Origin: Planctomycetaceae bacterium
GTDB lineage: Bacteria > Planctomycetota > Phycisphaerae > Phycisphaerales > SM1A02
Direction of reading: 5' to 3'
Length of the DNA stretch: 34,485 bases
Assembly: GCA_021297795.1 (NCBI GenBank)
Contig: JAJTGL010000023.1
Location: 1-34,485 of the forward strand
Positions 14,945 through 22,935 of this stretch are shown in pieces. A model generated the notes under the pieces. The model made no database searches and was not told the DNA's origin. It saw nothing but the letters and a program-made list of their open reading frames with translations. Made by a program: the position numbers and the translations under genes. Each line of letters starts with the position of its first letter. Position 1 is the stretch's first letter.

Positions 14945-17575
14945 TCAGTCCTTCGGGGCAGGCTTCGCGTCGTCGCCGTCGTTCCCGGTTTCCTTCCCCG
15001 ACGCATCCGCAGGCTTCGCGGTCGCCCGCGGAATCCGCTCGGGAATCACCGTGTCGTACGCCGCGGGAAGCGGCTGGATCCAGCGCACCATGACGCGCCC
15101 GGTCGACGGCACCGACTCTCCGTCCACCTTCAGCGGATACGGCAGCGGGGCGCTCATCCACCCCATGATGATGAGGCAAGGCTGCGTGAAGTAGTCGGAG
15201 AGGTCGAGCGCGCGATCGCCCAGCCGCGAGATGCGCAGCACGCTGGGGTCGCTCGGTGGGTTCTGCAGGTACACCGGCGGCTTCAGCATGCCGAAGATCG
15301 AGAGCATCTCGAGATCACGCGAGAGGCTGATCGCATCGCGCGTGGTCACCATGTTGAAGTTGAACTGCGAGGAGTCCCGGTAGACCGACGCGTAGTAGCG
15401 GTCGTCGATCGCACGATCGAGCGCAAGGCGGTCCGACATCGCCGCCGGCGGGAACAGGTCGGCGAGCTTCAGTTCCTGTCCGGGGTTCCACGCGGGGAGC
15501 GCGACCATCTGCCCTCGGTTCGGGAGCTGGCCCACGAAACGGCGTTCCGGCGGCTTGCCACGCTCGAGCGGCTTCAGCGACTGCAGCGGGTTGCGCGCGG
15601 GCCAGATGTGGATCGCGATGACGTCCTCGAGCGGCGCCTTGAGCTGGTGCTTCAGCGTGCCGCTCAACAGGATGCGAGGGATCCCTTCCGAGCGATCGAC
15701 CGTGGCCGAGACCTGGGTATCCGCGAATGGCAGTCGTCCCCAGCCCTCGTCGAGCGCGCCGAGCCACTCCACGCGGAAGTCGATCGACGTCGCACGCGAA
15801 GGCGCATCGACCGCGTTTGGCGTCTCGAGCGCAGCCACGTAACGCTCGCGGCTCGGGAAGCCATCGACCACGCCTTCGACCGACCGCCACGACGTCAGCA
15901 GGTTGCGCCGCGTCGCACGTTCCTCGCTTGCGGGGTCGAGCTCGACCCGCGTCGTGCCGTAGTTCGGCGCGTAGAGCGAGAACCAGCCCGTCGCGCGGCG
16001 CCACTGCGGCGCGGTCGGATCCGCCTCGCCCGGGGCACGCTCGACCATGTCGAGCACGGTCAGGTGCTGCACGCGCGCGGTCGCGCCGCTCATCGTGCTG
16101 CCGATCGCCCAGATGCCCACCGAGAAGATGCCGGCGACCGCCACGTACGCGACCCAGGACCACTTCTCGCGCTTCGCCATCTTGAGGAGCGCAAAGCCGA
16201 ACGGTCCCGCGATCAGCCAGTACAGGCCGAACACCGCGGTCGCCGCGAGCACGCCGACCGTCGCTTCGCCCGCGAGGCCGATTTCCTCGGCCACGGTTTC
16301 ACCCGTCCCGATCCGCTGCGAGAATCCGCCGCCCGCAAGTCGCTTCGTTTCCTCGAGGGCCGTGTACTCCGCACCGCTCGGAGTGTCTGCGCGTCGGCCG
16401 AGCAGGCGGTTCCAGAAGACGTCGCCCTCGGGAATCGCGGGCGTCTGAAGTCCGCGGGCCGCGAGATCCTCGACGTCGAGTCCGAGCAGCGTGATGTGTC
16501 CGAAGCCGTACTCGCGGCGGATACCGATGACCGCGCCGTCGACATCGTCCGCGGAATACTGCGAGGGAACGACCGGGGCGCCCATCGAGTCGCGGCGCGC
16601 GGGCACCGCTATGAACGGGCGCCAGCCTCCGTCCAGCTTCGTCGGGTCGAAGATCGAGAGCCGCGTGCGCGCCAACGGCTGGCGCAGCGCATCCTGCACC
16701 GACAGCATCGGCAGGAGCGACGATACGCGGACGTCGTCGATGCGCGTGGGAGCCGTGCCCGGGAGGATGCCGCTGAGCGGGTGACGCCCGGCCGTGCCGA
16801 TCGACCATGGATCCCCGGCGGCCGGAAGCGCGATGATGAAGTTTCCGCCGCGCTCGACCCACTCGAGCAGCGCCTGCGCGCTGTCCTCCGACAGTCGCGA
16901 CGGCGGCACCGACGAACCGCCCCAGACGAGGGCGTCGAACTGCGCGTAGCCCTCCCAGCGGTCGGGGAACGCGCCTTCGTCGCGCAGCTTTCCGAGGACC
17001 GTCGCCGCGTTCATGGAGGGAATCACGCCGTTGGCGCGCGTCTGCTCGAAGATGTCGAGTCCGTAGCTGCGCGGACCGACCACCGCGATCGCGTCGACGT
17101 CGAGCGACAGGAACTGCGGTTCCACCTCCGCAACCGGTGCGCGCGGCGCGATCTTCACCGTGCCGAGATCGCGCGCCCGCTCCCCACCCTCGATGGAGAA
17201 GAGCCGCACGTCGTAGACCTCGTCGCGCAGCATGCCCTCGGAGTAAGGCGGCAGCACGCCGTAGATCCACCGGCGCGTCGCCTGCCCCGGGTTCAGAACG
17301 AATCGCCGGGAGTACTCCGCGATGTCGCGATCGGCGTTCGGCAGTTCCCAGACCGCCTCGACCTCGACCGGCCCGTCGAGCGCACTCCGGAGCTCGACCA
17401 GCACCGCCGTCGGGCCACCCGCGCGCAGCACGTCGCCGCTTCCGAAGTGGATCACCTTCACGTCGATGTCGGCGCCGCGAGCGCTTGCGGTCCACAGGCC
17501 GAGCAAGGCCACCACGAGGCCGACGAGCGGCAATCGGAGCAGGGCGCCTGCACGGGAGCGACGGTTCGCGGACAT
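14945..17575 (-). CDS. Large exported membrane protein with GATase1-like domain, ABC partner
   Basis: An 876-residue protein. A signal peptide or anchor (LLRLPLVGLVVALLGLWTAS) starts it, followed by a beta-rich domain (~35-150). Next comes a region resembling class I glutamine-amidotransferase-like folds (VDAIAVVGPRSYGLDIFEQ, YAQFDALVWGGSS, WVERGGNFIIALPA; ~155-400). Two close membrane segments follow (about 440-464 and 474-493), then a large C-terminal domain to a charged tail. Such layouts occur in uncharacterised proteins encoded beside ABC-2 ATPases, loosely like GldG; this is a resemblance of architecture, not a proven homology. Amidotransferase activity is unlikely, as no clear Cys-His-Glu triad is visible. 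It is the first gene of the operon with the ABC ATPase and nadK. Confidence 0.85.
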   Translation of the reverse strand: MSANRRSRAGALLRLPLVGLVVALLGLWTASARGADIDVKVIHFGSGDVLRAGGPTAVLVELRSALDGPVEVEAVWELPNADRDIAEYSRRFVLNPGQATRRWIYGVLPPYSEGMLRDEVYDVRLFSIEGGERARDLGTVKIAPRAPVAEVEPQFLSLDVDAIAVVGPRSYGLDIFEQTRANGVIPSMNAATVLGKLRDEGAFPDRWEGYAQFDALVWGGSSVPPSRLSEDSAQALLEWVERGGNFIIALPAAGDPWSIGTAGRHPLSGILPGTAPTRIDDVRVSSLLPMLSVQDALRQPLARTRLSIFDPTKLDGGWRPFIAVPARRDSMGAPVVPSQYSADDVDGAVIGIRREYGFGHITLLGLDVEDLAARGLQTPAIPEGDVFWNRLLGRRADTPSGAEYTALEETKRLAGGGFSQRIGTGETVAEEIGLAGEATVGVLAATAVFGLYWLIAGPFGFALLKMAKREKWSWVAYVAVAGIFSVGIWAIGSTMSGATARVQHLTVLDMVERAPGEADPTAPQWRRATGWFSLYAPNYGTTRVELDPASEERATRRNLLTSWRSVEGVVDGFPSRERYVAALETPNAVDAPSRATSIDFRVEWLGALDEGWGRLPFADTQVSATVDRSEGIPRILLSGTLKHQLKAPLEDVIAIHIWPARNPLQSLKPLERGKPPERRFVGQLPNRGQMVALPAWNPGQELKLADLFPPAAMSDRLALDRAIDDRYYASVYRDSSQFNFNMVTTRDAISLSRDLEMLSIFGMLKPPVYLQNPPSDPSVLRISRLGDRALDLSDYFTQPCLIIMGWMSAPLPYPLKVDGESVPSTGRVMVRWIQPLPAAYDTVIPERIPRATAKPADASGKETGNDGDDAKPAPKD

Positions 17576-17583
17576 GGGCCGGA

Positions 17584-17589
17584 AGTGTA
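17584..17589 (-). promoter_or_regulatory. Likely -10 box of the ABC/nadK operon (leaderless)
   Basis: TACACT on the minus strand, ending 8 bp before the ATG at 17575. No Shine-Dalgarno site lies between. A convincing -35 box is not seen at 16-18 bp. Confidence 0.4.
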
Positions 17590-17762
17590 CCGACGACGGT
17601 CGTCCCTGACGTTTCCTGCGGACGTGTTGCCGGACCTCCGGCCCCTCGCGTCATGCCCCGGCCACCCGGCATCGGCCGGGTATGCCGGCCTCCCGGCGAG
17701 GGTTTCGGCCGCACCTCGAAACCTCGGTGAACCGGCGCGCCGATCCGGTCGATCTTCCCGTC

Positions 17763-17951
17763 ATGGACCCGGTCGGCATCATCACCGCGCTCGTTGTTGC
17801 GGCGCTCGTCGGGCTCGCGGTTCTCGCCGCGATGGCCTCGCGCATCGACCACGCCGAGCGCTTCGCGCGCCTGATCCGCGACACGAAGCGGCTCCGCCGG
17901 ATGCGCGCCGCCGCGGAAGCGGCACCGCCGCCGGGCCGCCGTCGGCACTGA
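17763..17951 (+). CDS. Small single-pass membrane protein, unrecognised
   Basis: A 62-residue frame starting MDPVGIITALVVAALVGLAV, with one membrane segment near the N-terminus and a basic tail (RLIRDTKRLRRMRAAAE). The layout is that of many real small membrane proteins, and the gene fills an otherwise empty 565-bp gap between two minus-strand genes. The frame is open to an ATG at 17682, but that extension looks like random high-GC translation. No ribosome binding site is seen. No family is recognised, so existence is only moderately sure. Confidence 0.5.
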   Translation: MDPVGIITALVVAALVGLAVLAAMASRIDHAERFARLIRDTKRLRRMRAAAEAAPPPGRRRH

Positions 17952-18140
17952 GCGGCACTCGTCCCGAGGCTCGGTCTGACGGACCCGCCGGGCTTCAATC
18001 CGCGCGGCATCCCGACGGGCCATGATCCGCCGTTGTCGGCTTCGACGCACCGCATCGCTGCGTGTACAGCTTGGTCTCGCCTCCTCGCCACTCGGGCGCC
18101 GACGCGGATTCCGGGCCTTCGGCGATCCGTACGACAGACC

Positions 18141-19595
18141 CTAGCGCGACAGTCGCGCGAACTCGCCGAGCATCGCGGCATGGCTCCGGATCGCGTTCTG
18201 GTAGCACGCGAGCTCGAACTTCTCGTTCGGGGAGTGCACGCAATCGTCGTCAAGCCCGAAGCCGACGAGCAGCGAGTCCATGCCGAGGATGCGCTGGATC
18301 GCGCCCACCGCGGGGATGCTGCCACCCGTTCCGATCAGGAGCGGGGCCTTTCCGAAGACGGCCTTCAAGCCCGCGTCCGCGGCGACGAGATAGCGAGAGC
18401 TCTCGCTCACCTCGATGGCCGCGTTCGCGCCGTGGCTCTCGAACTCGGCGCGACAGCCCGCCGGAAGCCGCGAGCGCACGAACTCCTCGAACGCGGCCGC
18501 GATCTTCGCCGGATCCTGCCGCGACACCAGGCGAAAGCTCACCTTCGCGGTCGCATGCGCGGCGATCACGGTCTTCGCGCCCTTGCCCGTGTAGCCGCCG
18601 AAGATGCCGTTCACGTCGCACGTCGGCCGCGACCACGTGCGCTCGAGCGTCGAGCGACCCTTCTCGCCAAAACCGTCCTGGAGGCCGATGTCGCCGAGGA
18701 ACTCCGAGTCGCTGAATCCAAGCGACTCCCACTGCGCCCTCGTCGTGGGCGGAAGCTCGCCCACGCCGTCGTAGAAGCCGGGGATCGTGATGCGACGGTC
18801 GACGTCGTGCAGCTCCGAGAGGATGCGCGCGAGCACGTTGATCGGATTCGGCACCGCGCCGCCGTACATGCCGCTGTGGAGGTCGCGCGACGGGCCATGC
18901 ACCGTCACCTCCATGTAGACGAGGCCGCGCAGTCGCGTGGTGATCGCGGGCGTGGCGATGTCCCACATGCCCGTGTCCGACACGACGCACACATCGGCCG
19001 CCAGTCGATCCTTCGCGGCATGCATGAAGGGCTCGAGGCTCTTGCTGCCCGATTCCTCCTCGCCCTCGATCATCAGCGTCACCGGGCACGGCGGCCCGCC
19101 CGCGAGCGCCTTCCATGCGCGGAGCGCCTCGACGATGCCCATGACCTGCCCCTTGTCGTCGACCGCTCCGCGCGCCACGACGCGCTTCCCGCGCGGACCT
19201 TCGACGATCGCGGGCTCGAACGGGGGGCTTGTCCACAGTTCCAGCGGATCCGCCGGCTGCACGTCGTAGTGCCCGTAGTAGAGGATGCGCGGGCGCTTCG
19301 CCGCATCGGCGCCCACGCCGGGGTGGTGCGCCACGACCATCGGATGACCGATCGTCTTCGCCGCCTCGGCCTCGAAGCCAAGTCCGCGCAGTTCTCCGAC
19401 GAGCCACTCGGCGCAGCGCCGCGTCTCGCCGTCGTACGCCGGATCGGTGCTCACGCTCGGGATGCGGAGGAAGTCCACGAGCCGCGCGGTCGACGCGTCG
19501 AATCCGCGGTCGACCTCCGCCACGAGTTGCGCGGCGGATGGCGAGGCGGAACTGGCGTGCGTGGAAGCCGATGAGGCGGGTGAGGGGGTCGACAT
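18141..19595 (-). CDS. M20-family dipeptidase (metallopeptidase)
   Basis: A 484-residue zinc peptidase of the CNDP-like M20 dipeptidase group, expected to cleave dipeptides in the cytoplasm. Metal and catalytic residues can be placed: His109 and Asp111 in YYGHYDVQPAD, Asp146 in GAVDDKGQ, Glu180/Glu181 in EGEEESGS, Asp in VVSDTGMWD, and a late His in DDCVHSPNEKFE. The dimerisation lid contains HGPSRDLHSGMYGGAVPNP. The N-terminal ~25 residues are Ser/Ala-rich. The start is the ATG at 19595; TACACT lies 9 bp upstream and there is no Shine-Dalgarno site. The gene stands alone. Confidence 0.94.
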   Translation of the reverse strand: MSTPSPASSASTHASSASPSAAQLVAEVDRGFDASTARLVDFLRIPSVSTDPAYDGETRRCAEWLVGELRGLGFEAEAAKTIGHPMVVAHHPGVGADAAKRPRILYYGHYDVQPADPLELWTSPPFEPAIVEGPRGKRVVARGAVDDKGQVMGIVEALRAWKALAGGPPCPVTLMIEGEEESGSKSLEPFMHAAKDRLAADVCVVSDTGMWDIATPAITTRLRGLVYMEVTVHGPSRDLHSGMYGGAVPNPINVLARILSELHDVDRRITIPGFYDGVGELPPTTRAQWESLGFSDSEFLGDIGLQDGFGEKGRSTLERTWSRPTCDVNGIFGGYTGKGAKTVIAAHATAKVSFRLVSRQDPAKIAAAFEEFVRSRLPAGCRAEFESHGANAAIEVSESSRYLVAADAGLKAVFGKAPLLIGTGGSIPAVGAIQRILGMDSLLVGFGLDDDCVHSPNEKFELACYQNAIRSHAAMLGEFARLSR

Positions 19596-19604
19596 GGGGC
19601 CGCG

Positions 19605-19610
19605 AGTGTA
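19605..19610 (-). promoter_or_regulatory. Likely -10 box of the dipeptidase gene
   Basis: TACACT on the minus strand, 9 bp before the ATG at 19595, the same hexamer as before the gene at 17575. The surrounding DNA is almost pure G-C. No clear -35 box. Confidence 0.4.
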
Positions 19611-19682
19611 CGGCCGCCGCCGCCCGATGCGCGGGCGCTTCCGACCGCGCGCGCCCGTGGACGTCGAGGGTCCGCGCGTCCG

Positions 19683-20012
19683 CTAGCGCACGACGAACGC
19701 CGCGAATCCGAGCACGACCACGCTGGCCGCCACGAGCCCCACGCCGACGAGGAACACCATCCAGCGGGTGAGCATCCGCCAGTCGCGATCCTCCGGCTCG
19801 AGTGGGATCGAACGTTGCCGACGCCGCGCGGCGATGTCGGCCTCCTCTAGACCTTCCATCTCGGCGTAGCTCCTCGGCGGCCGGCTCGAGAAATCGCAGG
19901 CGCAGCGCGGGCAGTGCGACTGGCCCGGCCGATCGACGAAGCGACCGCCGTACCCACAGGCAACGCACTGGCGCCTGTAGATCCTCGCATGGTCGCGGGT
20001 GCGGATCAGCAT
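19683..20012 (-). CDS. Zinc-ribbon protein with C-terminal membrane segment
   Basis: A 109-residue protein. Cys16-x2-Cys19 (CVACGYGG) and Cys34-x2-Cys37 (CPRCACDF) form a zinc ribbon near the N-terminus. A charged middle follows, then a single membrane segment (~82-108, MVFLVGVGLVAASVVVLGF). It resembles the CxxCGY ribbon protein at 407-979 in idea but is tail-anchored. The frame is open far upstream to 20654; the ribbon and a nearby -10-like box favour the ATG at 20012. Function unknown. Confidence 0.75.
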   Translation of the reverse strand: MLIRTRDHARIYRRQCVACGYGGRFVDRPGQSHCPRCACDFSSRPPRSYAEMEGLEEADIAARRRQRSIPLEPEDRDWRMLTRWMVFLVGVGLVAASVVVLGFAAFVVR

Positions 20013-20018
20013 GCGTCG

Positions 20019-20024
20019 AACATA
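20019..20024 (-). promoter_or_regulatory. Likely -10 box of the zinc-ribbon gene (leaderless)
   Basis: TATGTT on the minus strand, 6 bp before the ATG at 20012. TTGGAC lies 16 bp further upstream (20041-20046) and may be the -35 box. No Shine-Dalgarno site. Confidence 0.45.
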
Positions 20025-20201
20025 GCACCGCCCCCCGGGGGTCCAAGCGCGACGGGCGAAATCGAGGTGCATCGGCGGTGGATTCCCGCGTGGCCCCACG
20101 GCGCGCGCCCGTCCGCATTCGCCGCCACCCTCGGAGGCGCTACCGTGCCCGTTCCGGTTCGAGCCGGGAATCTCCGGAGTACGCCGGTCGAAGGGCACCA
20201 C

Positions 20202-20753
20202 ATGCGTCGCGAAGACTGGATTCGACTGCTCGAACATCACGGCGAACCCGCACCGGGGGCGATGCCACCGGATCCGACCCTCGTTGGAGGTTCCCGGGGC
20301 GAACAGATCCTCTGGCGGGCCTGCGCGGGCGAACCGGTCGATCCGACCGCGGGGATCACCGGGGCTTCCGGTGCGCTGCTCAAGCCCGACGCCTACCTCG
20401 CCATCGAGGTCTGGGCAGAATGCGAGCTCGCCGCCGTGCATGCGCTCTTCCGCGTCGTCCGCGAGCGTGGGTCCTCCACGGGTTCCGCCGTGCTCGCCGT
20501 CGACCTCGACCGGCGCCTCCGCGAGGCGGTGCGCTGGCATCTCGAGCACACGCAGCCCGACAACTCGACGAACCGACCATGGGCGCTCCATGCGTTCCTG
20601 CTTGCGGACGACGGCTCCGGCGACGCCGCGCTCTACGCGGAGACGCTCCTCCACAACGCCCTCGCCACCGATGCCCGTCGCGAGCCGCTCTCGCGATGGA
20701 TCCTCGCCGACGCCGCGCGCGAACTTCGAATCGCGCCACCGGCTCTCCCGTGA
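20202..20753 (+). CDS. Hypothetical protein, soluble
   Basis: A 183-residue protein with no membrane segment or signal peptide. It is helical and acidic, with stretches such as AIEVWAECELAAVHALFRVV and LRREAVRW-like helices. I recognise no family. The start is the ATG at 20202 (MRREDWIRLLEHHGE), which has AAGGG about 8 nt upstream; the frame is open back to 19914 but that overlaps the divergent zinc-ribbon gene. It precedes the membrane protein gene at 20804 by 50 bp on the same strand. Confidence 0.7.
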   Translation: MRREDWIRLLEHHGEPAPGAMPPDPTLVGGSRGEQILWRACAGEPVDPTAGITGASGALLKPDAYLAIEVWAECELAAVHALFRVVRERGSSTGSAVLAVDLDRRLREAVRWHLEHTQPDNSTNRPWALHAFLLADDGSGDAALYAETLLHNALATDARREPLSRWILADAARELRIAPPALP

Positions 20754-20789
20754 GATCCGGTGCGTCCGCCGGACGCGGCGGACTTTCCG

Positions 20790-20795
20790 TAGTAT
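20790..20795 (+). promoter_or_regulatory. Likely -10 box of the 20804 gene (leaderless)
   Basis: TAGTAT ends 8 bp before the ATG at 20804. No Shine-Dalgarno site lies between. No good -35 box is seen, so this is tentative. Confidence 0.4.
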
Positions 20796-20803
20796 CCGCG
20801 CCC

Positions 20804-22210
20804 ATGGAACAGCATCAGCCGTCCGGCTGGCTTCGGTCGTCCTCGGCGCTCGCGCGCATCCCCTCGCTCTTCGGCGCGGTGACGAGCGCCCTCCAGCCGG
20901 CCCGCATGCCCATCGCGCTGCTCGGCGTCCTCCTCGTGAGCGCGCTCGTCTCGGTCGTGGATCTCGCGGGAGGCGTCCGTTTCGGCGACCGTGGCTTCAG
21001 CGGAAGCGTGGTGAGCGAGAGCCAGCGTGAGCTCGCGTACCAGCGCGCACGCAACGAGGCCGCGCGCGTGGCGGGGCTCGAGATCTCGCGGCTGGAGGCC
21101 GAGGGACGCGACGAGGAAGGCGGGGTTCCGCGCCTCGGGCTCGGAACCCTCCGCGACGCCGTCCGCGACGCCGCCCGTGCGCGCATCGACGAACGGCGCG
21201 ATAGCGAGGCCGGTCTCGGCGAGGCGGAGGAACGCGACATTCGCCGGCGCGCGGCGGCTGCGATCGAGGTCATCGACGCGGCGGAGCACCGCGGCGTCGC
21301 CACCGTCTTCATCGACGCGGAGCGCGCGGCGGCGAAGCAGGTGCTCAACGGCATCGTCCAGCTCGACCCCGAGATGTTTCTCGGTGGCGTCCTCGGCGCC
21401 GTCTTCTCGGTGCCTGCCGCCGCGATCCGCGCCAGCCCGTTGATCTTCCCGCTCGGGCTCCTCGTCCTCCTCGCCGTGCTCACCTTCCTCGCGGGCGCGC
21501 TCGCTCGGATGGCCGCGGTGCATGCGGGTCGCAACGGGCGGCTCGGGCCTCACGAGGCCGCGTGGTTCGCGCGCGACCGCGCGCTCCATCTCGTGGCGCT
21601 TCCCGTCCTCCCCACGCTGGTGCTCGCGGGGATGGCGGTGGTCGTCCTGCTGTTCGCGCTGCTGCTCCGGGTGCCGGTCCTCAACCTGCTCGCGGCGCTC
21701 CTCTTCATCATTCCGATACTCGTCGCGCTGCTTGGGTCGCTCCTCGCGCTCGTCGGGATCATCGGTTTCCCGCTCATGCCCGCAGCCGTCGCGGTCGAGG
21801 ACTGCGACGCCGGCGACGCGATCACGCGCGCGTACGCGCTCGTCCTCGCGCGCCCCCTCGTCTGGCTGCTCGTGGTCGCCGTCTCGATCGTCGTGCTCGC
21901 CGTCGGCGGGCTCGTCGTCGGTGGCGCGCTTGGGTTCGCCGGCAGTGCGATCCATGCGGCGCTCGACCTCGTCGGCGGCGAGGCCGGACGCGCGCTCGCC
22001 TCGGGCGAGCGGAGCGCGATCAGCGCGCTCTTCGGTGCGGAGCGGCTTGTCGCGGGAGTGGCCGACGCGTGGCTGCGCCTCTTCGGATACCTGTCGGGCG
22101 CCTATCTCTTCTCGCTCGCGTGCGATCTCTCCGTGCGCGGATATCTCCTCATGCGCGCGCGCATCGACGGCGAGCACCCGTCGACGATCTCGGGCTACGG
22201 CATCCGCTGA
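20804..22210 (+). CDS. Uncharacterised multi-pass membrane protein
   Basis: A 468-residue integral membrane protein. One segment near residue 35-56 (PIALLGVLLVSALVSVVDLA) is followed by a long charged, soluble region (~60-205, rich in Arg, Glu and Ala, probably helical). At least five further segments follow: PLIFPLGLLVLLAVLTFLAG, LVALPVLPTLVLAGMAVVVL, LLAALLFIIPILVALLGSLL, VWLLVVAVSIVVLAVGGLVV and GYLSGAYLFSLACDL. A cytoplasmic-looking VEDCDAGDAITRAYALV sits between two of them. I do not recognise a named family. Its stop lies 22 bp from the convergent YceH-type gene, with no room for a large terminator. Confidence 0.8.
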   Translation: MEQHQPSGWLRSSSALARIPSLFGAVTSALQPARMPIALLGVLLVSALVSVVDLAGGVRFGDRGFSGSVVSESQRELAYQRARNEAARVAGLEISRLEAEGRDEEGGVPRLGLGTLRDAVRDAARARIDERRDSEAGLGEAEERDIRRRAAAAIEVIDAAEHRGVATVFIDAERAAAKQVLNGIVQLDPEMFLGGVLGAVFSVPAAAIRASPLIFPLGLLVLLAVLTFLAGALARMAAVHAGRNGRLGPHEAAWFARDRALHLVALPVLPTLVLAGMAVVVLLFALLLRVPVLNLLAALLFIIPILVALLGSLLALVGIIGFPLMPAAVAVEDCDAGDAITRAYALVLARPLVWLLVVAVSIVVLAVGGLVVGGALGFAGSAIHAALDLVGGEAGRALASGERSAISALFGAERLVAGVADAWLRLFGYLSGAYLFSLACDLSVRGYLLMRARIDGEHPSTISGYGIR

Positions 22211-22232
22211 AGTCGACCACGAAGCGGAACGC

Positions 22233-22913
22233 TCACGCGGAACCGAGCGAAGCGCGAAGCTCGGCGAGCATGCGCTCAAGGTCGGCGACGCGCGACTCCA
22301 GGCTCGCCATGCGATCGACCAGTTCCGGATCGTGACGCGCCGGTGCGCCCGATGCTGCGCCACCCGAGATCGCAGCGGGCACCACGCTGCCTCCCGGCGC
22401 TCCCTCCGCGATCGGGTGGAGTCCCGGGCAAAGCAGCTGCGACCAGCGGTTCGCGCGGCTTCCCGGCAGCGGGGGATGCTCGCGGACGAGTGGAGTCGGC
22501 CGCGCGGCGAGACCGGCGAGCACGCCCTCGACCGCCTCGAGCGAGTCGAACGGATGCATGCGGCTCGCACGACCACGCAGTTCACCCACCGTCTGCGGGC
22601 CGCGCAGGAGCAGTTCCGCGAGGATCGCGAGTTCCGGAGCCCTCGCCTCGAGCGACTCGCCCGCGGTGTGGCGGTACTTCTCCACGCGCGAACCGGTGAA
22701 GGTCACGTCGCGTGCGAGATTCTTCGCGCGCAACCCGTCGATCGCGCGCAAGGCGCGATCCTCGTCGATTTCGACCACGGGCTCGCGGTTCGACTTCTGG
22801 TTGATGCCCGTGACGAGCGAGTTGAGCGAGAGCGGGTACTGCCCGGGCACGGTCATCGCCTTCTCGATGAGCGTCCCGAGGGCACGGCATTCGTCCGGTC
22901 GGAGGATCTCCAT
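22233..22913 (-). CDS. YceH-family (DUF480) protein
   Basis: A 226-residue protein close to the ~215 of E. coli YceH. The N-terminal part is diagnostic: a LIEKAMTVPGQYPLSLNSL block, then NQKSNREPVV, followed by a second winged-helix-like unit (ELLLRGPQTVGELRGRASRM, then FDSLEAVEGVL). The C-terminal ~30 residues form a coiled coil (MASLESRVADLERMLAEL), as in many family members. The family is widespread and structurally a tandem winged helix, but its role is unknown. The start is the ATG at 22913; only 22 bp separate it from the ATG of the divergent gene at 22936. Confidence 0.92.
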   Translation of the reverse strand: MEILRPDECRALGTLIEKAMTVPGQYPLSLNSLVTGINQKSNREPVVEIDEDRALRAIDGLRAKNLARDVTFTGSRVEKYRHTAGESLEARAPELAILAELLLRGPQTVGELRGRASRMHPFDSLEAVEGVLAGLAARPTPLVREHPPLPGSRANRWSQLLCPGLHPIAEGAPGGSVVPAAISGGAASGAPARHDPELVDRMASLESRVADLERMLAELRASLGSA

Positions 22914-22919
22914 GCACGC

Positions 22920-22929
22920 AGCGTACACT
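22920..22929. promoter_or_regulatory. Overlapping divergent -10 boxes
   Basis: TACACT on the plus strand (22924-22929) lies 6 bp before the ATG at 22936. TACGCT on the minus strand (22920-22925) lies 6 bp before the ATG at 22913. The two hexamers share two base pairs. Both genes would give leaderless mRNAs, and one polymerase should exclude the other. Confidence 0.5.
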
Positions 22930-22935
22930 CGCCGC

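Noticed and set aside
13090-15006. A single 638-codon frame that looks like an ABC-NAD kinase fusion
   Set aside because: The upstream part is arginine-rich translation of the ABC gene in the wrong frame; the real ABC frame is complete with all motifs and ends at 13959.
17664-17681. Small stem ACCCGGC/GCCGGGT upstream of the 62-residue gene
   Set aside because: A 7-bp G-C stem without a T run or conservation evidence; common by chance at this GC content.
15608-18025. An 805-codon plus-strand frame opposite the large membrane protein
   Set aside because: Low-complexity Arg/Ala/Asp translation antisense to a protein with signal peptide and membrane segments.
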